In this document: piece after piece, positions 26,173 through 36,426 of the stretch
How positions within the stretch are numbered: position 1 is the stretch's first letter
Layout: each line of letters starts with the position of its first letter
Assembly (NCBI GenBank): GCA_900696465.1
Contig: CAADGE010000023.1
Span: forward strand, 1-64,000
DNA: 64,000 nucleotides
From: an uncultured Planctomycetota bacterium
GTDB taxonomy: Bacteria; Planctomycetota; Phycisphaerae; UBA1845; UTPLA1
Direction: 5' to 3'
Position numbers and translations under genes: made by a program
Notes under the pieces: generated by a model
Database searches by the model: none
Seen by the model: the letters and a program-made list of their open reading frames with translations, nothing else
What the model was told of the DNA's origin: nothing

Positions 26173-27723
26173 ATGAACCCGCCGTCGATCGCCATTCTCG
26201 ATTTCGGCTCGCAATACGTGCAACTGATTGCCCGTCGCGTGCGCGAAAATCAGGTCCACTCGCTCATCTTCGCGCCGAATGTTTCCCCGGAGATTCTGCA
26301 GCGCCATTCGGTAATCGGCATCATTCTCAGCGGCGGCCCGTCCAGCGCGTACAACCACTCCGCTCCGCAGCCGCATCCCGGCCTGCTTAACATGGGCGTA
26401 CCCGTCCTGGGCATCTGTTACGGCATGCAGGCCGTCTGCCAGCAACTTGGCGCCAAGGTTCAGGCAGCCGCCCAGCGCGAATACGGCCGCACGACGCTCG
26501 AGCGCACCGCCGATGATCCCCTCGTGCGGCACCTGCCCGCGCGGACAACCGTCTGGATGTCACATGGCGATGTAGTAACCGGCCTGGGCGAAGATTTCGT
26601 CACCCTCGCCCGTACTCCGCACAGCCCGTTCGCCCTTGTCCGCCATCGCAGCCGCCCGCTGTACGGCATTCAGTTTCATCCTGAAGTGACGCACACGCCG
26701 GAAGGTGCCCAGATCCTTCGAAACTTTCTTTTCGACATCTGCAACGCCCGGCCGACGTGGAATGCCGGCAACATCCTTGACCAGGCCGTCGAGCAGATCC
26801 GCGAGCGACTCCGCGGCGAGGCGCACGTGATCTGCGGCCTTTCCGGCGGTGTCGATTCCTCCGTGACCGCCGCCCTGCTGCATCGCGCCGCGCCGGACAA
26901 ACTTACCTGCATCTTCGTGGACAACGGCCTGCTCCGTCTCCACGAGCGCGCCCGCGTCGAGGCCATCTTCCGCGGCCACTTCCGGATGGACCTGCACGTG
27001 GTCGACGCGTCAAAGCGCTTTCTGGAGCGCCTTCGGGGCGTCATCGATCCGCAGGAAAAACGCATCCGAATCGGCCACGAATTCATTGACGTCTTCCGCG
27101 AAGAAGCCGCTCGCATTCCGAATGCCCGCTTCCTCGCACAGGGTACCCTCTATCCCGACGTGATCGAATCTGGCCACAGTGCCGCAGGCACCGCCGCGAA
27201 CATCAAGCTGCATCACAATGTCGGCGGTCTTCCGGCCGAACTGGGCTTCGAGCTGATCGAGCCGCTGCGCGATCTGTTCAAGGATGAAGTCCGCATGATC
27301 GGCGAGCTGCTCGGTCTGCCGGAGGAGATCGTCTGGCGACATCCCTTCCCGGGGCCGGGCCTTGCCGTGCGCATTCTCGGCGAAGTCACGCCCGAGCGTC
27401 TCGAACTGCTCCGCCCCGCCGATCAGATCATCATCGAAGAACTGACCGCCGCCGGCTGGTATCGCAAGGTAGCCCAGGCCTTCGGCGTACTCATGCCCGT
27501 CTCCAGCGTCGGTGTCATGGGCGACGGCCGGGCCTACCAGGGTCAACATGTGATCGCAGTCCGCTTCGTCGAATCCACGGACTTCATGACCGCTGACTGG
27601 GTGCACATCGATCCCAACGTGCTGTCGCGCATCAGCAGCCGTATCACGAATGAGGTGGCCGGAATAAACCGGGTCGTGTACGACGTCACGAGCAAGCCGC
27701 CGGCCACCATCGAGTGGGAATAA
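26173..27723 (+). CDS. guaA: GMP synthase (glutamine-hydrolysing)
   Basis: A 516-residue enzyme converting XMP, glutamine and ATP to GMP. The N-terminal class I glutamine amidotransferase has [11 protein letters not shown] (nucleophile Cys) and the catalytic His/Glu in [11 protein letters not shown]. The ATP-pyrophosphatase domain has the P-loop [15 protein letters not shown], and the dimerisation domain ends in the usual [11 protein letters not shown]. Length and domain order are those of bacterial GuaA. Start [20 protein letters not shown] is the family N-terminus. Confidence 0.97.
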   Translation: MNPPSIAILDFGSQYVQLIARRVRENQVHSLIFAPNVSPEILQRHSVIGIILSGGPSSAYNHSAPQPHPGLLNMGVPVLGICYGMQAVCQQLGAKVQAAAQREYGRTTLERTADDPLVRHLPARTTVWMSHGDVVTGLGEDFVTLARTPHSPFALVRHRSRPLYGIQFHPEVTHTPEGAQILRNFLFDICNARPTWNAGNILDQAVEQIRERLRGEAHVICGLSGGVDSSVTAALLHRAAPDKLTCIFVDNGLLRLHERARVEAIFRGHFRMDLHVVDASKRFLERLRGVIDPQEKRIRIGHEFIDVFREEAARIPNARFLAQGTLYPDVIESGHSAAGTAANIKLHHNVGGLPAELGFELIEPLRDLFKDEVRMIGELLGLPEEIVWRHPFPGPGLAVRILGEVTPERLELLRPADQIIIEELTAAGWYRKVAQAFGVLMPVSSVGVMGDGRAYQGQHVIAVRFVESTDFMTADWVHIDPNVLSRISSRITNEVAGINRVVYDVTSKPPATIEWE

Positions 27724-28045
27724 CCCCTATGTTCGGCACCCAAATGGCCATTTGCCAAGTATCCGCGACAATCTTACAATCCATATCGTGAATCTTTGGA
27801 CCGGCAGGGCTTCGACAGATCATGGCGAATCTCGTCCTCTCGACGTGCCTGTCAGAACATCAGCGTAATACGCATGAGGATGTCAGGCGTTGCCGGACCA
27901 TGCGAGCGGGACTACGCTTGAGTAGGATTCAACGAATCGGGTGGAGCGCCGGGCCATGGCTGCACACGAGGGCGGCGATCGGTAACGCACTTCTTGAGTC
28001 GGCCCACCTGTTCGTGAAGCGAACCGAGCCGCTGGACGCGCGATC
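27724..28045. other. intergenic, no gene seen
   Basis: 322 bases between guaA and the Rrf2 gene. A 75-codon frame ending by ATGA overlap with the Rrf2 start has no protein-like features. Promoter elements for the regulator are presumably here. Confidence 0.4.
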
Positions 28046-28477
28046 ATGATTTACTCCGTCGGATGCGAGTATGCGATCCGCACGCTGATCAAGCTGGCCA
28101 GGAGCAATTCTGCCGGTGGCTTCGTTCTCCTGCGAAACCTCATTGATTCGGAAAACATGCCAGAGCACTTTGTCGGCAAGCTCATGCAGACGCTGGTGCA
28201 TGCGGACATTCTGGTCTCCGCCAAAGGTCGCGGCGGCGGCTTCGCTCTGTCCCGCCCGGCCGGACAGATCACCCTTCGCCAGATCGTCAGCGCGATCGAC
28301 GGCGACGAGCGAATCGATCGCTGCATTCTCGGTTTTGCTTCCTGCGATGAACTGCAACCCTGCCCGCAACACGACGAATGGGCCCCGATCCGCAGGCAGA
28401 TCGGCGAGTTGCTCGATCACACCACGCTGCAAGACCTGATCAAAGCACTCGAGAAGAAGTACCACCCGTCGATGTGA
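28046..28477 (+). CDS. Rrf2-family transcriptional regulator
   Basis: A 143-residue regulator with the Rrf2 winged helix: N-terminal MIYSVGCEYAIRTLIKLA, recognition region VHADILVSAKGRGGGFALSR, then a long C-terminal helix. Three cysteines in the segment CILGFASCDELQPC (residues 92-105) match the Fe-S cluster-binding loop of IscR/NsrR/RsrR-type members. It therefore probably senses iron-sulfur status, nitric oxide or redox. No obvious target operon is adjacent; the convergent neighbour is the photolyase gene. Confidence 0.9.
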   Translation: MIYSVGCEYAIRTLIKLARSNSAGGFVLLRNLIDSENMPEHFVGKLMQTLVHADILVSAKGRGGGFALSRPAGQITLRQIVSAIDGDERIDRCILGFASCDELQPCPQHDEWAPIRRQIGELLDHTTLQDLIKALEKKYHPSM

Positions 28478-28537
28478 GTGACCTGAACAGGTCGTGCAGA
28501 CGCCCTGATGATCACGATCGGCAACTCGGCGTACGCA

Positions 28538-30019
28538 TCACCCGCGACCTGCGAAGCTCGTACCGGGCTTGCGCGGGGACTTTGCTGCAGCGACATCTCC
28601 GCCTTGTTGCTTGACTGCTTTGAACATCTCCAGTGCTGCGGCACGTGCCTGTGCATGATCAACGATCGGCGCGGGATAATCCTTGCCGATGATGCAGCCG
28701 TAGCCGTTCTGTTCGAGGGCGGTTGCCTCCTGGGGCGCGTGGATCAACGGTGCAGGGTAGCGTGCAAGCTCCGGGACGAAGCGGCGGATGAATTCACCGT
28801 CTGCGTCAAACTTCCGGGACTGCAACATGGGATTGAAGATGCGGAAATACGGCTGTGCATCAGTGCCGATGCTCGCCGCCCACTGCCAGCCGCCGAGGTT
28901 CTGCGAGAGATCGTAGTCGAGCAGCTTCGATGCGAAGTAACGCTCGCCCCGCTTCCAGTCGATTCGCAGGTGTTTCGTGAGAAACGAAGCGGCAATCATC
29001 CGCAGCCGATTGTGCATGTATCCGGTCGTGTTGAGCTGGCGCATCGCGGCATCAACGATCGGGTAGCCGGTGCGGCCCTCGCACCACGCGGCGAATTGCT
29101 TTCGATCATGCCGCCACACGAGCGCGTCATAGGCGGATTGAAACGCCCGCGTCTCGGTGTGCGGCCAGTGGTGCAGAACCATGTTGTAGAACTCTCGCCA
29201 GATCAGCTCGTCGACCCACTTCTGCGCCCCGGTCGAGCCCTGGGCCAGCGCCTCTCGTAACAACTCGCGAATGCTGATGGTCCCGAAGCGCAGATGCACC
29301 GAGAGCCGCGACGTGCCCTCGATGCCGGGGTAGTCGCGATCGCGACCGTAATCGTCGATCCGGGAAAGAAACTCGTGAAACATCGCACGTGCAGCGCGGC
29401 GGCCGCCGGGCCATCGCAGGTCGGTCGCTTCAAAGCCCAGCTCAGAAAGCGTCCACGGATGCGACTGAACACCGGCAGGCGGCGGAGCGAGCTTCGCGGC
29501 CTTCGAGGGCGCATCACGCGCTTCAAGATCGGCATCGGTGAGCTTCTGGCGCCACGCGTTGCGATAGGGTGTATAGACGCGAAAGGGTTCGCCGGATCGA
29601 CTGACGACTTCGTCCTTCTCGAAGACGACATGATCCTTGAATGTCCGAAGTGCGCGACCGTCGGCGTCGAGCGCCGCGGCCACTGCGCGATCCCGGGCGA
29701 TGCACCTGGGCTCCTCATCGTGACTTGCATAGACGGCGTCGGCCTTCAACTCGGCCGCCAGCCGCGGAAGTTCTTCCCGTGCGCGGCCATGCCGGATGAT
29801 CAACCCGGCGCGACGCCGACGCAGCGCCGCGTCCACCTCCGTCACGGATTGATGGATGAACTCGACACGGCGATCGGCCCGATCCGCCAGCGCATCGAGG
29901 ATATCGCGGTCAAAGCAGAAGGCAGCATAGACGCGGTCGGCGGCGTTCAAGGCCTGGGTGAGTGCGGTGTGATCATCCAGCCGAAGATCGCGACGAAACC
30001 ACACGAGAACGGTTTTCAT
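28538..30019 (-). CDS. phrB: deoxyribodipyrimidine photolyase (class I CPD type)
   Basis: A 493-residue FAD enzyme that reverses UV-induced pyrimidine dimers with blue light. The N-terminal antenna domain begins [20 protein letters not shown]. The C-terminal FAD domain shows [33 protein letters not shown], the [20 protein letters not shown] block, and the signature [20 protein letters not shown]. The Trp electron chain residues are present in these blocks. A 20-residue Lys/Pro tail follows. It lies 16 bases downstream of a CarH-like regulator gene, the arrangement of light-induced photolyase operons. Confidence 0.96.
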   Translation of the reverse strand: MKTVLVWFRRDLRLDDHTALTQALNAADRVYAAFCFDRDILDALADRADRRVEFIHQSVTEVDAALRRRRAGLIIRHGRAREELPRLAAELKADAVYASHDEEPRCIARDRAVAAALDADGRALRTFKDHVVFEKDEVVSRSGEPFRVYTPYRNAWRQKLTDADLEARDAPSKAAKLAPPPAGVQSHPWTLSELGFEATDLRWPGGRRAARAMFHEFLSRIDDYGRDRDYPGIEGTSRLSVHLRFGTISIRELLREALAQGSTGAQKWVDELIWREFYNMVLHHWPHTETRAFQSAYDALVWRHDRKQFAAWCEGRTGYPIVDAAMRQLNTTGYMHNRLRMIAASFLTKHLRIDWKRGERYFASKLLDYDLSQNLGGWQWAASIGTDAQPYFRIFNPMLQSRKFDADGEFIRRFVPELARYPAPLIHAPQEATALEQNGYGCIIGKDYPAPIVDHAQARAAALEMFKAVKQQGGDVAAAKSPRKPGTSFAGRG

Positions 30020-30035
30020 GACACGGCCCAGATCT

Positions 30036-30938
30036 TCAGGTGGCTACGGCAGGGCTTGGCTTCGTCTGGACTGATCGGGAATCAAGTGTCCGGGCAAAGG
30101 CGACGAGATGCCCGAGGGTGTCGCAGTAGGCCGAGTAGCGGATTCGCTGACGGACAGGTTCGGTCAGCGCGCGACCGCCGACGACGAGCGCGGTGCCGAC
30201 CTGAGCGGCAGTCTCATAGAGCTGACGACCATCCTCCACGAAGCGTTCGAGTGAATCGATCGTCGAAACGCTCAGCCAGAAGAGCCGCGGCCGCTGGTCA
30301 CGAATGGCCGCGCAAAGCGTCGACGCCGGATTTCCGGTGCCATAGGACTCGGCGCTCCAGCCGATTTCCCGCAGGGTCAGCGCCACCATGGCCGTGGCCA
30401 GCGTGTATGGATCGTATTCCAGTGTCGCACCGATGGCACAGGGTGCGTCCGGCGGCGGAGGCGTGACAGCCGCCCGAAGCTGCCCGAGGACACGGTGGAC
30501 GATCTCGCACGCCCGGCGCTCCCGGTACACCTCGATCTTCCCGTTCTCCCAGTTGTGACCGATCCGTCGAAAGTCCTCGGCGAAGGCCTTGTCGCAGATG
30601 TCGCCGATCGAATACCCGGCCAGGTAAAGCCCCATCACCAGCCGTTCGACCTGCTCTTCGTCTCCCTGCTCCAGCGCCGCCTGCATCAGCTCACGTACCC
30701 GCTCGATCGTCGCGTCGCCGTGGCCAGTCGTGGTAGGCAATCCAAGGACCTCAGGCCGAACGATCTGGTGGCCTGACTGTCGGAGAAACTCAAACACGCC
30801 GCTGATTGGTAGTCGCCGATGCCCGCCTGCAGTGCGCGATGCCCGAAGAAGTCCCTTGTCGCACCATCGCTTGAGTGAGGCCTCACTGACGCCGATGGCG
30901 AGAGCGACCTGTTTGGGGGTGACTATGTGCTTAATCAT
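30036..30938 (-). CDS. MerR-family regulator with CarH-like cobalamin-binding-type domain lacking His ligands
   Basis: A 300-residue regulator: MerR winged helix (residues 5-55, [20 protein letters not shown]), a four-helix bundle (about 75-155) and a Rossmann-type B12-binding-like domain (about 165-285). It aligns without gaps to the Thermus CarH landmarks as I recall them: W130-x9-E140 is kept, but H132, H142 and H177 of CarH correspond to E131, R141 and D176. The cobalt ligands used in light sensing are thus absent. It precedes the photolyase in the same operon and probably controls it and itself. The photochemical route must differ or be lost. Confidence 0.88.
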   Translation of the reverse strand: MIKHIVTPKQVALAIGVSEASLKRWCDKGLLRASRTAGGHRRLPISGVFEFLRQSGHQIVRPEVLGLPTTTGHGDATIERVRELMQAALEQGDEEQVERLVMGLYLAGYSIGDICDKAFAEDFRRIGHNWENGKIEVYRERRACEIVHRVLGQLRAAVTPPPPDAPCAIGATLEYDPYTLATAMVALTLREIGWSAESYGTGNPASTLCAAIRDQRPRLFWLSVSTIDSLERFVEDGRQLYETAAQVGTALVVGGRALTEPVRQRIRYSAYCDTLGHLVAFARTLDSRSVQTKPSPAVAT

Positions 30939-30977
30939 GAGTGAGCGATTCCTTAAACTTAATGAGCGTTTTGAATG

Positions 30978-31006
30978 ATTCTATTGACCAAGCTGGCAGA
31001 ATGCAA
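30978..31006 (-). promoter_or_regulatory. promoter of the MerR-photolyase operon
   Basis: On the minus strand TTGCAT (31006-31001) and TAGAAT (30983-30978) are separated by exactly 17 bp, about 40 bases upstream of the regulator start. The surrounding 30939-31150 stretch is AT-rich. A pair of GAGCG-containing half-sites between the promoter and the start could be regulator binding sites, but this is weak. Confidence 0.5.
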
Positions 31007-31196
31007 CGTATTGAGTATAACTTATTTATCGGCAATGTCTTATGTAAGATTGTCACTGGGATAGAGCATTTCCTATCGAGCGGAGAATTGAATCGCTGGT
31101 GAAGAAAAGCTATAACCACACATACAATCCTCTGAACGTTATGAACGAATTGTACTAGCGTCTTCTCGCAATCGAGGTACAGAATTGAGACGCCGA

Positions 31197-32690
31197 ATGA
31201 TCTTGATCTCCCGGAGATTCTTAATCGCCATGACCACGCTTCCCATGCTTCTGATTGCTGTGTCCGGCTGCATGTGGCTGCCGCCGGCAGCCGTCACCCG
31301 AGCAGACCTCGGCACATCATTGCAGCGATTTGAGCAGGCCTACCGGAAGCACCCGCCCACAGGAGATAAGGTCGCTGAAGTCAATCGCGCCTTTGATCAG
31401 GCAACGCTGGCGTTCTTCCTTGGGAATTTCGGGGAAGTCATCAAGGGCATCGAGGCCGCGGCGGACATGCTCCGCGCTTCTGCAACGACGGATGCCCAGC
31501 GCGTCGCCGCATCGCTCAAGCTGCGTCTCACACCTTCTGCGGGAATGGCCGGAAGTGCCACGCCGCCCACTCTGCGACTGACCAGCATGTATGAGGTCGT
31601 GCTCTCCGAAGATCAGGAAATCGAATTGCGCCTGCGCGTCCGCGATCAGGCGGGCTTGATCGTCCATGAACAGCCGCTGCGCGTCATGGGTTCTGCATCG
31701 ACACGGATTGATCTCACGGCCAACCTGGAATTAGACCCTGCGAAGCTGACAGCGCAGGACTATCGACTGGAATTGATCGCGGATGGTGAATCCTTCTTCC
31801 TCCTGCGCTGGCCGGTGACTACTGAATCGCTCACCCGCCTGCGCGCGGCAAATACAACCCGACTGGAAAAGCTGACCGCGTCAACACCGGCCCTTGAGCA
31901 GGCCCTGGCATCGACCCGGGCCAGAAACGCCCTGCTGCTTGATCCGCCGGGCGAGGATCGAGTCATCGAGTTCATCACCGAGCGCAGCGCGTTGGCAACT
32001 TCCGTAGCTAACGAAGTGGAGCGTTTGGAGGCAGAGGAGAACCCGTTCCTGTTGCGTAAGGGCAACTATTGGCGCGTCTTCAAGCGCGCGGGAGACGAGG
32101 TGCCGCTGCGCATTTACTGTCCGGAATCGCTTGATCTGAGCAAGCCGGTCCCACTCGTTGTTGCTTTTCACGGCTATGGCGGCGATGAGAATCTGTTTCC
32201 TGATGGGTACGGTGCAGGCACCATCCTGAAGCTGGCCGAACAGCAGGGTTTTCTGCTCGTCTGCCCGCTGACCTACCCTTTCATGAACAGCCCGGCGGTC
32301 TTCGATCGACTGCTCGAAGTGATCGGCTACGACTATCCGATCGATCTGGCCCGGGTGTATCTCATGGGGCATTCGCTTGGCGCGGCATGTGCGGCCAGCA
32401 TTGCGCCGCGCCGTGCGGATCGCATCGCCGGGATGTGTCTCTTCGCCGGTGGCGGCAATCTGCCCGATGCCGACACACTTCCGCCGACGATTGTCTTCCT
32501 CGGGGGGCTTGATCTGGTCTCACCGCCATCGCGATCTCGACCGGCTGTTCAGCGTGCGATCGAGAAAGGACTGCCGGTCACTCTTCGCGAGAAACCGGAC
32601 CTGGGCCACACGATCCTGGTCGGTGAATCCCTCGGCGAAGGAACCGCCTTTCTCATGGAGCGGCGTCTCGATTCAGCGCGTCGGAAATAG
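31197..32690 (+). CDS. alpha/beta-hydrolase (esterase) lipoprotein
   Basis: A 497-residue exported lipoprotein: signal MILISRRFLIAMTTLPMLLI ending at AVSGC. An N-terminal about 270-residue helical/beta region is unassigned. The C-terminal alpha/beta-hydrolase (PVPLVVAFHGYGGDENLFPD) has nucleophile Ser in GHSLGAACAA and the terminal His in DLGHTILVG, as in polyhydroxybutyrate depolymerase/feruloyl-esterase-like enzymes. TTG 31185 with a GAGG upstream is an alternative start four codons earlier. Substrate unknown; probably acts at the cell envelope. Confidence 0.85.
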   Translation: MILISRRFLIAMTTLPMLLIAVSGCMWLPPAAVTRADLGTSLQRFEQAYRKHPPTGDKVAEVNRAFDQATLAFFLGNFGEVIKGIEAAADMLRASATTDAQRVAASLKLRLTPSAGMAGSATPPTLRLTSMYEVVLSEDQEIELRLRVRDQAGLIVHEQPLRVMGSASTRIDLTANLELDPAKLTAQDYRLELIADGESFFLLRWPVTTESLTRLRAANTTRLEKLTASTPALEQALASTRARNALLLDPPGEDRVIEFITERSALATSVANEVERLEAEENPFLLRKGNYWRVFKRAGDEVPLRIYCPESLDLSKPVPLVVAFHGYGGDENLFPDGYGAGTILKLAEQQGFLLVCPLTYPFMNSPAVFDRLLEVIGYDYPIDLARVYLMGHSLGAACAASIAPRRADRIAGMCLFAGGGNLPDADTLPPTIVFLGGLDLVSPPSRSRPAVQRAIEKGLPVTLREKPDLGHTILVGESLGEGTAFLMERRLDSARRK

Positions 32691-32957
32691 CGGTGTAGAT
32701 CGATCGCCATGTACCGGTCAATCGGTAACGAATGATCCGGCTGTGACGAACGCATCCGCCCGATAAGGCCCCGGACCGCTGACGCCGACGGCGAGATCAT
32801 CCTTCGGCGCTTCATTCTTTCTGCACTTCCGCCCGATGCTAAGGATGCCCGGAGCGGCCGGGTCATGCCGGGCAGGTGGGAAGCAGGCGTGCAAATCTTC
32901 GTGGGGCATCGGATTCCGCACTGCCTGGTGCAAGAGTCGACGTATCGGAGGTGGGAC

Positions 32958-33290
32958 ATGTCGCAGGTGCAGATGAATCGTGATCTGGATCAGCGAGGTC
33001 AATCGCTTGAGGCGACGTCCGGACGAATTTGCTGGCGGCGTGAGATGCGGGATGGGGTGTATCGCGGCTGGTTGAACGAAACCGGCGCCGACGGTTTGTC
33101 ATTCATTGTTGGTGCCAGCGTGCAGCCCGAAGTGGGGCAGATCATTCGCGTTGACCAGCAAGCGACCGGAGAGGGGCGATTCCGCATCCTGCAAACGACG
33201 GCCTACGACGAACACCTTGTGCTGGTGGTGGCAGAGCGGGTGGGCCGGGAGGTTGCAATCGTCAACGCCGGCAGGCCGATCGTGCATTGA
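32958..33290 (+). CDS. small PilZ-like protein
   Basis: A 110-residue protein from ATG 32958, preceded by GGAGGTGGG. The middle resembles a PilZ barrel: GRICWRREMRDGVYRGWLNE and ADGLSFIVGASVQPEVGQII. The c-di-GMP-binding RxxxR and D/NxSxxG motifs are imperfect. The last 192 bases overlap the 3' end of the convergent zincin gene on the other strand. A role in c-di-GMP signalling is only suggested. Confidence 0.6.
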   Translation: MSQVQMNRDLDQRGQSLEATSGRICWRREMRDGVYRGWLNETGADGLSFIVGASVQPEVGQIIRVDQQATGEGRFRILQTTAYDEHLVLVVAERVGREVAIVNAGRPIVH

Positions 33291-36128
33291 GTGCGGGCCG
33301 CGTCCGTAACGCCCGACGCGCGTCTGCCCGTCCAGCCAGTTGAGCAGCATTTCCACGAAGCTACGGCTATCCAGCGCGTTGTGGTGACCATCGTTGTTCA
33401 AATCGCCGATGCAGTCTTCGGGCGGAGCCGACAGGAGCGCCTGTACGAAAGACGGGATGTCGGCCGTCGTCACAAGGCCGTCGCCATTGAAATCCCCCGA
33501 CTGACACTGGGACGGCGTGAACTCGTGCGCACCGCGATCCACGATCGGCGGCGAGCCGGCACCGGTGTCGACGATGGCGGGGATGTCCACGCGACGCGGC
33601 AGTCCGCCATAGTCCGAGACCAGTCCGATCGGCAGTGCCGCATTGTTGCCGGCGTCGATGGCCGGTGAGCCGGGGCGCAGACGCACATCGTCATCCTTCG
33701 TGCCGAGTAAGCCGTCGCGGCCGTCAGGGTCAAGTAGTCGCGGATCGAGCCCATTATTGCCAACACCGCCCAGCGATCCGGTCCATCCCTGAAGGATTGT
33801 GTGGTTGATGTAGGTCTGTCCGGCGAAGTTCCAGACCTGCTGTCCCTGGATATCACCGAAGTCGGCGACATTCTCCCAAAGGATGCAATTGACCACGCTC
33901 GGGCCGTCGGAATCGTTGGCGATGGCGCCGCCGACTGCCCCACCGTCGTTGCCGACCATCGTGCAGTTGACGATCGTGGGACTGCTGCCTGCGAAGGTGG
34001 TCATGGCGCCGCCGTAGTTGGCGACGGCGACGTTGCCGGTAAAGACGCATCCGGCGATGAGCGGATCGCTGGCGATGATGTCGAACGCGCCGCCGTGGAA
34101 GTCGGCGATGTTCCCATGGAAGCCGCAGTTGAAGTAGGCGGCATCGCTGCTGGGGCCGTTCTCGATGGCACCGCCGTAGGCGCTCTGATTGCTCACGAAG
34201 CTACAGCGCGAGAACACGGGGGCGCTGTCGTAGGTGGTGACCGCGCCGCCAACGTATCCGGACAGGTTCAAGCTGAAGGTGGAATCGCTGATCTGCGGGG
34301 CGCTGCCATCGAAGCAGGCCAGTGCGCCGCCGCCGGGGAAGTAGTCTGGATCTGCGATGTTGCCGGTGAACGTGCAGGACGAGATAACCGGATCGGCGGC
34401 CTCGCAGTAGATCGCGCCTCCGCTTTGTCCGGCGAGGTTGTTTTCGAAGTGGCAGTTCTCGATGGTTGGACCGGCCGCGAGGACGCGCATCGCGCCGCCG
34501 CGGATAAAGAAGAAGACGGACTCCACATCGGCATTGCCGCCCTGAACGATGAATCCATCCAGCACGGCCGTGGCGTCGACATCCTCAGCGACCACGACGT
34601 GCATGGTGTTGTCCGACGAATCACCAGACAGACCGATGTCGCCCGTGAGAATCGTCGGGTGTGCGACGGGGTCGCGCTGGGATCGCAAGGTTTCGTTGCC
34701 GGCAAAACCGCCATAGAGCGCGACGCCATTCTGCAGGCGAAAAGAAAGCTGCCTCAGCGCGGTGCCCAGGTCCGGTGTGTAGGTTCCCTGGGCCACCCAG
34801 ATTTCCTGCACGTCGCCGCGGGAGCGCGCGGCCTGGCAGAGGGCGTCGTGCAGATCGTTGAATGCGGAGGCCCATGTCGTTCCATTGCCTCCGGGAGCTG
34901 CCGCCGCATTGACACGAAGCACCGCTGGGGCACCGATGACCGGCGACACGCGGTAATTGGCCACGATGTGTCGGGTCTGGTTGATCGTGAGCGCGTTGTT
35001 TGCGAAGGCGCTACCGGTGGGACGACCGGTGTAGTTCACATTCGGGTTGGAAAAATGCGGGATCGTCGGATTGGGCTGGAAGACGGCCATGATGGTATGC
35101 CACTGATTGAGCGGATCGACGTAGCCGTAGGAATAAGGGAAGTAGGCGTCGTTGAACGAGTTAGGCAGGTCGTGGGCGCAGCCGAGGTTGTGGCCGATCT
35201 CGTGAGCCATGGTGTACAGATCCCAGTTGTCCCAGCGCATCTCGTGAAAACCACTCGCGCCGGACGGATTCGTCGGCGCGAAGACGCGGCCGCCGACCTC
35301 CAGGTTGTTGACCCAGAGGCCGACCAGGTCGGCGCTGTATTGTTCCCGAAGGGTATGCGCGGGGGCCAGGGCACCAGCACCGGCAAGGAGCAGCGGACCG
35401 TCGATCGAACTGTCGCCGGTCTCAACGTAGGCAACTTCCGCGGTGTGTACGAGGAAGATGCTGGTGTTGATCTGGCTATTGGCGAAGGCGAGGTTGGTAT
35501 CGGCCACGGCGAGGTTGATCAGGGTCTGAATGGCGGAGGTGCCACCTGCGGCGATACGGGCCTGGGTCGTGTAGACGATCAGCAGGTCGATGATGGTGCC
35601 GTCGTCGCAGCCGACCGGGACGGGTACGCCGCGCGGGGAGATCGTCGAGGAGCCCGAATCTGCTGCCGATTTCAGTGGTATCGGGTGAAGCTGACGCTCG
35701 ATAAGTTTCTGTTCGACGGTGGACACGCCGCAGTGGTGTGTGCGATCTCGAACAAGTTCGATCACACGATGACGATTCTGCTCGAAAGGGAGAATTTGAA
35801 TCTCCCGCTCGACATCCAATTGGATCGAGCCCGCCAGGAGAGCTTCGCGGCGGTAAAGTTTGAAGCGAAGGGCGGAATCGGAGTTAACCCGGCCGGTCAC
35901 GATGTGTGTATCGATTGTTGATAGAGCGACATTTTCAATCAGAAGCTGGATGTCGACGTTCTGAAAGAATACGGGACGAAGCACCCTGCCGGGCTCAAAG
36001 GACGCGGCAATGAGCGGGTCTGCATGGAAATCAGCGGACCGGATGACCTTCCGTGTTGGTTGCTCGGCAGCGAAGGCGTGGGCTGCGGCGGCGACTGACA
36101 AAGCAACGCCGATGATGTGAAGCCCCAT
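33099..36128 (-). CDS. secreted zincin metalloprotease with beta-helix repeats and dockerin
   Basis: A 1,009-residue protein. A signal peptide (MGLHIIGVALSVAAAAHAFA) sets the start at 36128. A reprolysin-like zinc protease domain carries MAHEIGHNLGCAHD near residues 306-319. After it comes a right-handed beta-helix/Pmp-type repeat region (motifs such as GGAIYCEAADPVISSCTFTG, GGAMTTF and GGAIAN), then a type I dockerin with two EF-hand-like loops, GDFNGDGLVTTAD and GDLNNDGHHNALD. The last 64 residues after LNWLDG are Pro/His-rich, unlike a dockerin end, and lie antisense to the PilZ-like gene; a lost stop codon may explain them. Likely a cell-surface or exported protease. Confidence 0.88.
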   Translation of the reverse strand: MGLHIIGVALSVAAAAHAFAAEQPTRKVIRSADFHADPLIAASFEPGRVLRPVFFQNVDIQLLIENVALSTIDTHIVTGRVNSDSALRFKLYRREALLAGSIQLDVEREIQILPFEQNRHRVIELVRDRTHHCGVSTVEQKLIERQLHPIPLKSAADSGSSTISPRGVPVPVGCDDGTIIDLLIVYTTQARIAAGGTSAIQTLINLAVADTNLAFANSQINTSIFLVHTAEVAYVETGDSSIDGPLLLAGAGALAPAHTLREQYSADLVGLWVNNLEVGGRVFAPTNPSGASGFHEMRWDNWDLYTMAHEIGHNLGCAHDLPNSFNDAYFPYSYGYVDPLNQWHTIMAVFQPNPTIPHFSNPNVNYTGRPTGSAFANNALTINQTRHIVANYRVSPVIGAPAVLRVNAAAAPGGNGTTWASAFNDLHDALCQAARSRGDVQEIWVAQGTYTPDLGTALRQLSFRLQNGVALYGGFAGNETLRSQRDPVAHPTILTGDIGLSGDSSDNTMHVVVAEDVDATAVLDGFIVQGGNADVESVFFFIRGGAMRVLAAGPTIENCHFENNLAGQSGGAIYCEAADPVISSCTFTGNIADPDYFPGGGALACFDGSAPQISDSTFSLNLSGYVGGAVTTYDSAPVFSRCSFVSNQSAYGGAIENGPSSDAAYFNCGFHGNIADFHGGAFDIIASDPLIAGCVFTGNVAVANYGGAMTTFAGSSPTIVNCTMVGNDGGAVGGAIANDSDGPSVVNCILWENVADFGDIQGQQVWNFAGQTYINHTILQGWTGSLGGVGNNGLDPRLLDPDGRDGLLGTKDDDVRLRPGSPAIDAGNNAALPIGLVSDYGGLPRRVDIPAIVDTGAGSPPIVDRGAHEFTPSQCQSGDFNGDGLVTTADIPSFVQALLSAPPEDCIGDLNNDGHHNALDSRSFVEMLLNWLDGQTRVGRYGRGPHSMHDRPAGVDDCNLPAHPLCHHQHKVFVVGRRLQDAESPLSGRLLVNANDLPHFGLHAGTNNE

Positions 36129-36426
36129 GCGGAATGGACGATGGCATCGAACGACTGCTGAAACAGAAAAGTCGCGCAGACCTCGTGTCAGGTGGCAAGT
36201 CAAGGGAATGGTCCTCCGGCTGTGCCAAGCGGGAGTCGGCACGGGCGCCATGATACCGGTAATGGCGGGTCGGATTCAATCGCAGGGTGAGGTGAGCAGG
36301 AAATGGGCGCGGCGACGTGTTGGGTGCATTGAAAAAGGCGGGTGGGACGCCCGTACCACCCTGATGCGATGGCTGCGACAACGGCAATGGCGGCGACCTC
36401 GGTGGGCTTCTCCGGCGACTTCATCT

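Noticed and set aside
27822-28049. 75-codon frame overlapping the Rrf2 start by ATGA
   Set aside because: Composition not protein-like and no ribosome-binding site; overlap alone is insufficient.
29294-30466. 390-codon plus-strand frame
   Set aside because: Antisense to the photolyase and MerR genes, both of which have full family motifs.
33801-35921. 706-codon plus-strand frame
   Set aside because: Entirely antisense to the secreted protease/beta-helix gene, Gly/Ala/Val/Asp-rich without any motif; a composition shadow of GC-rich coding DNA.
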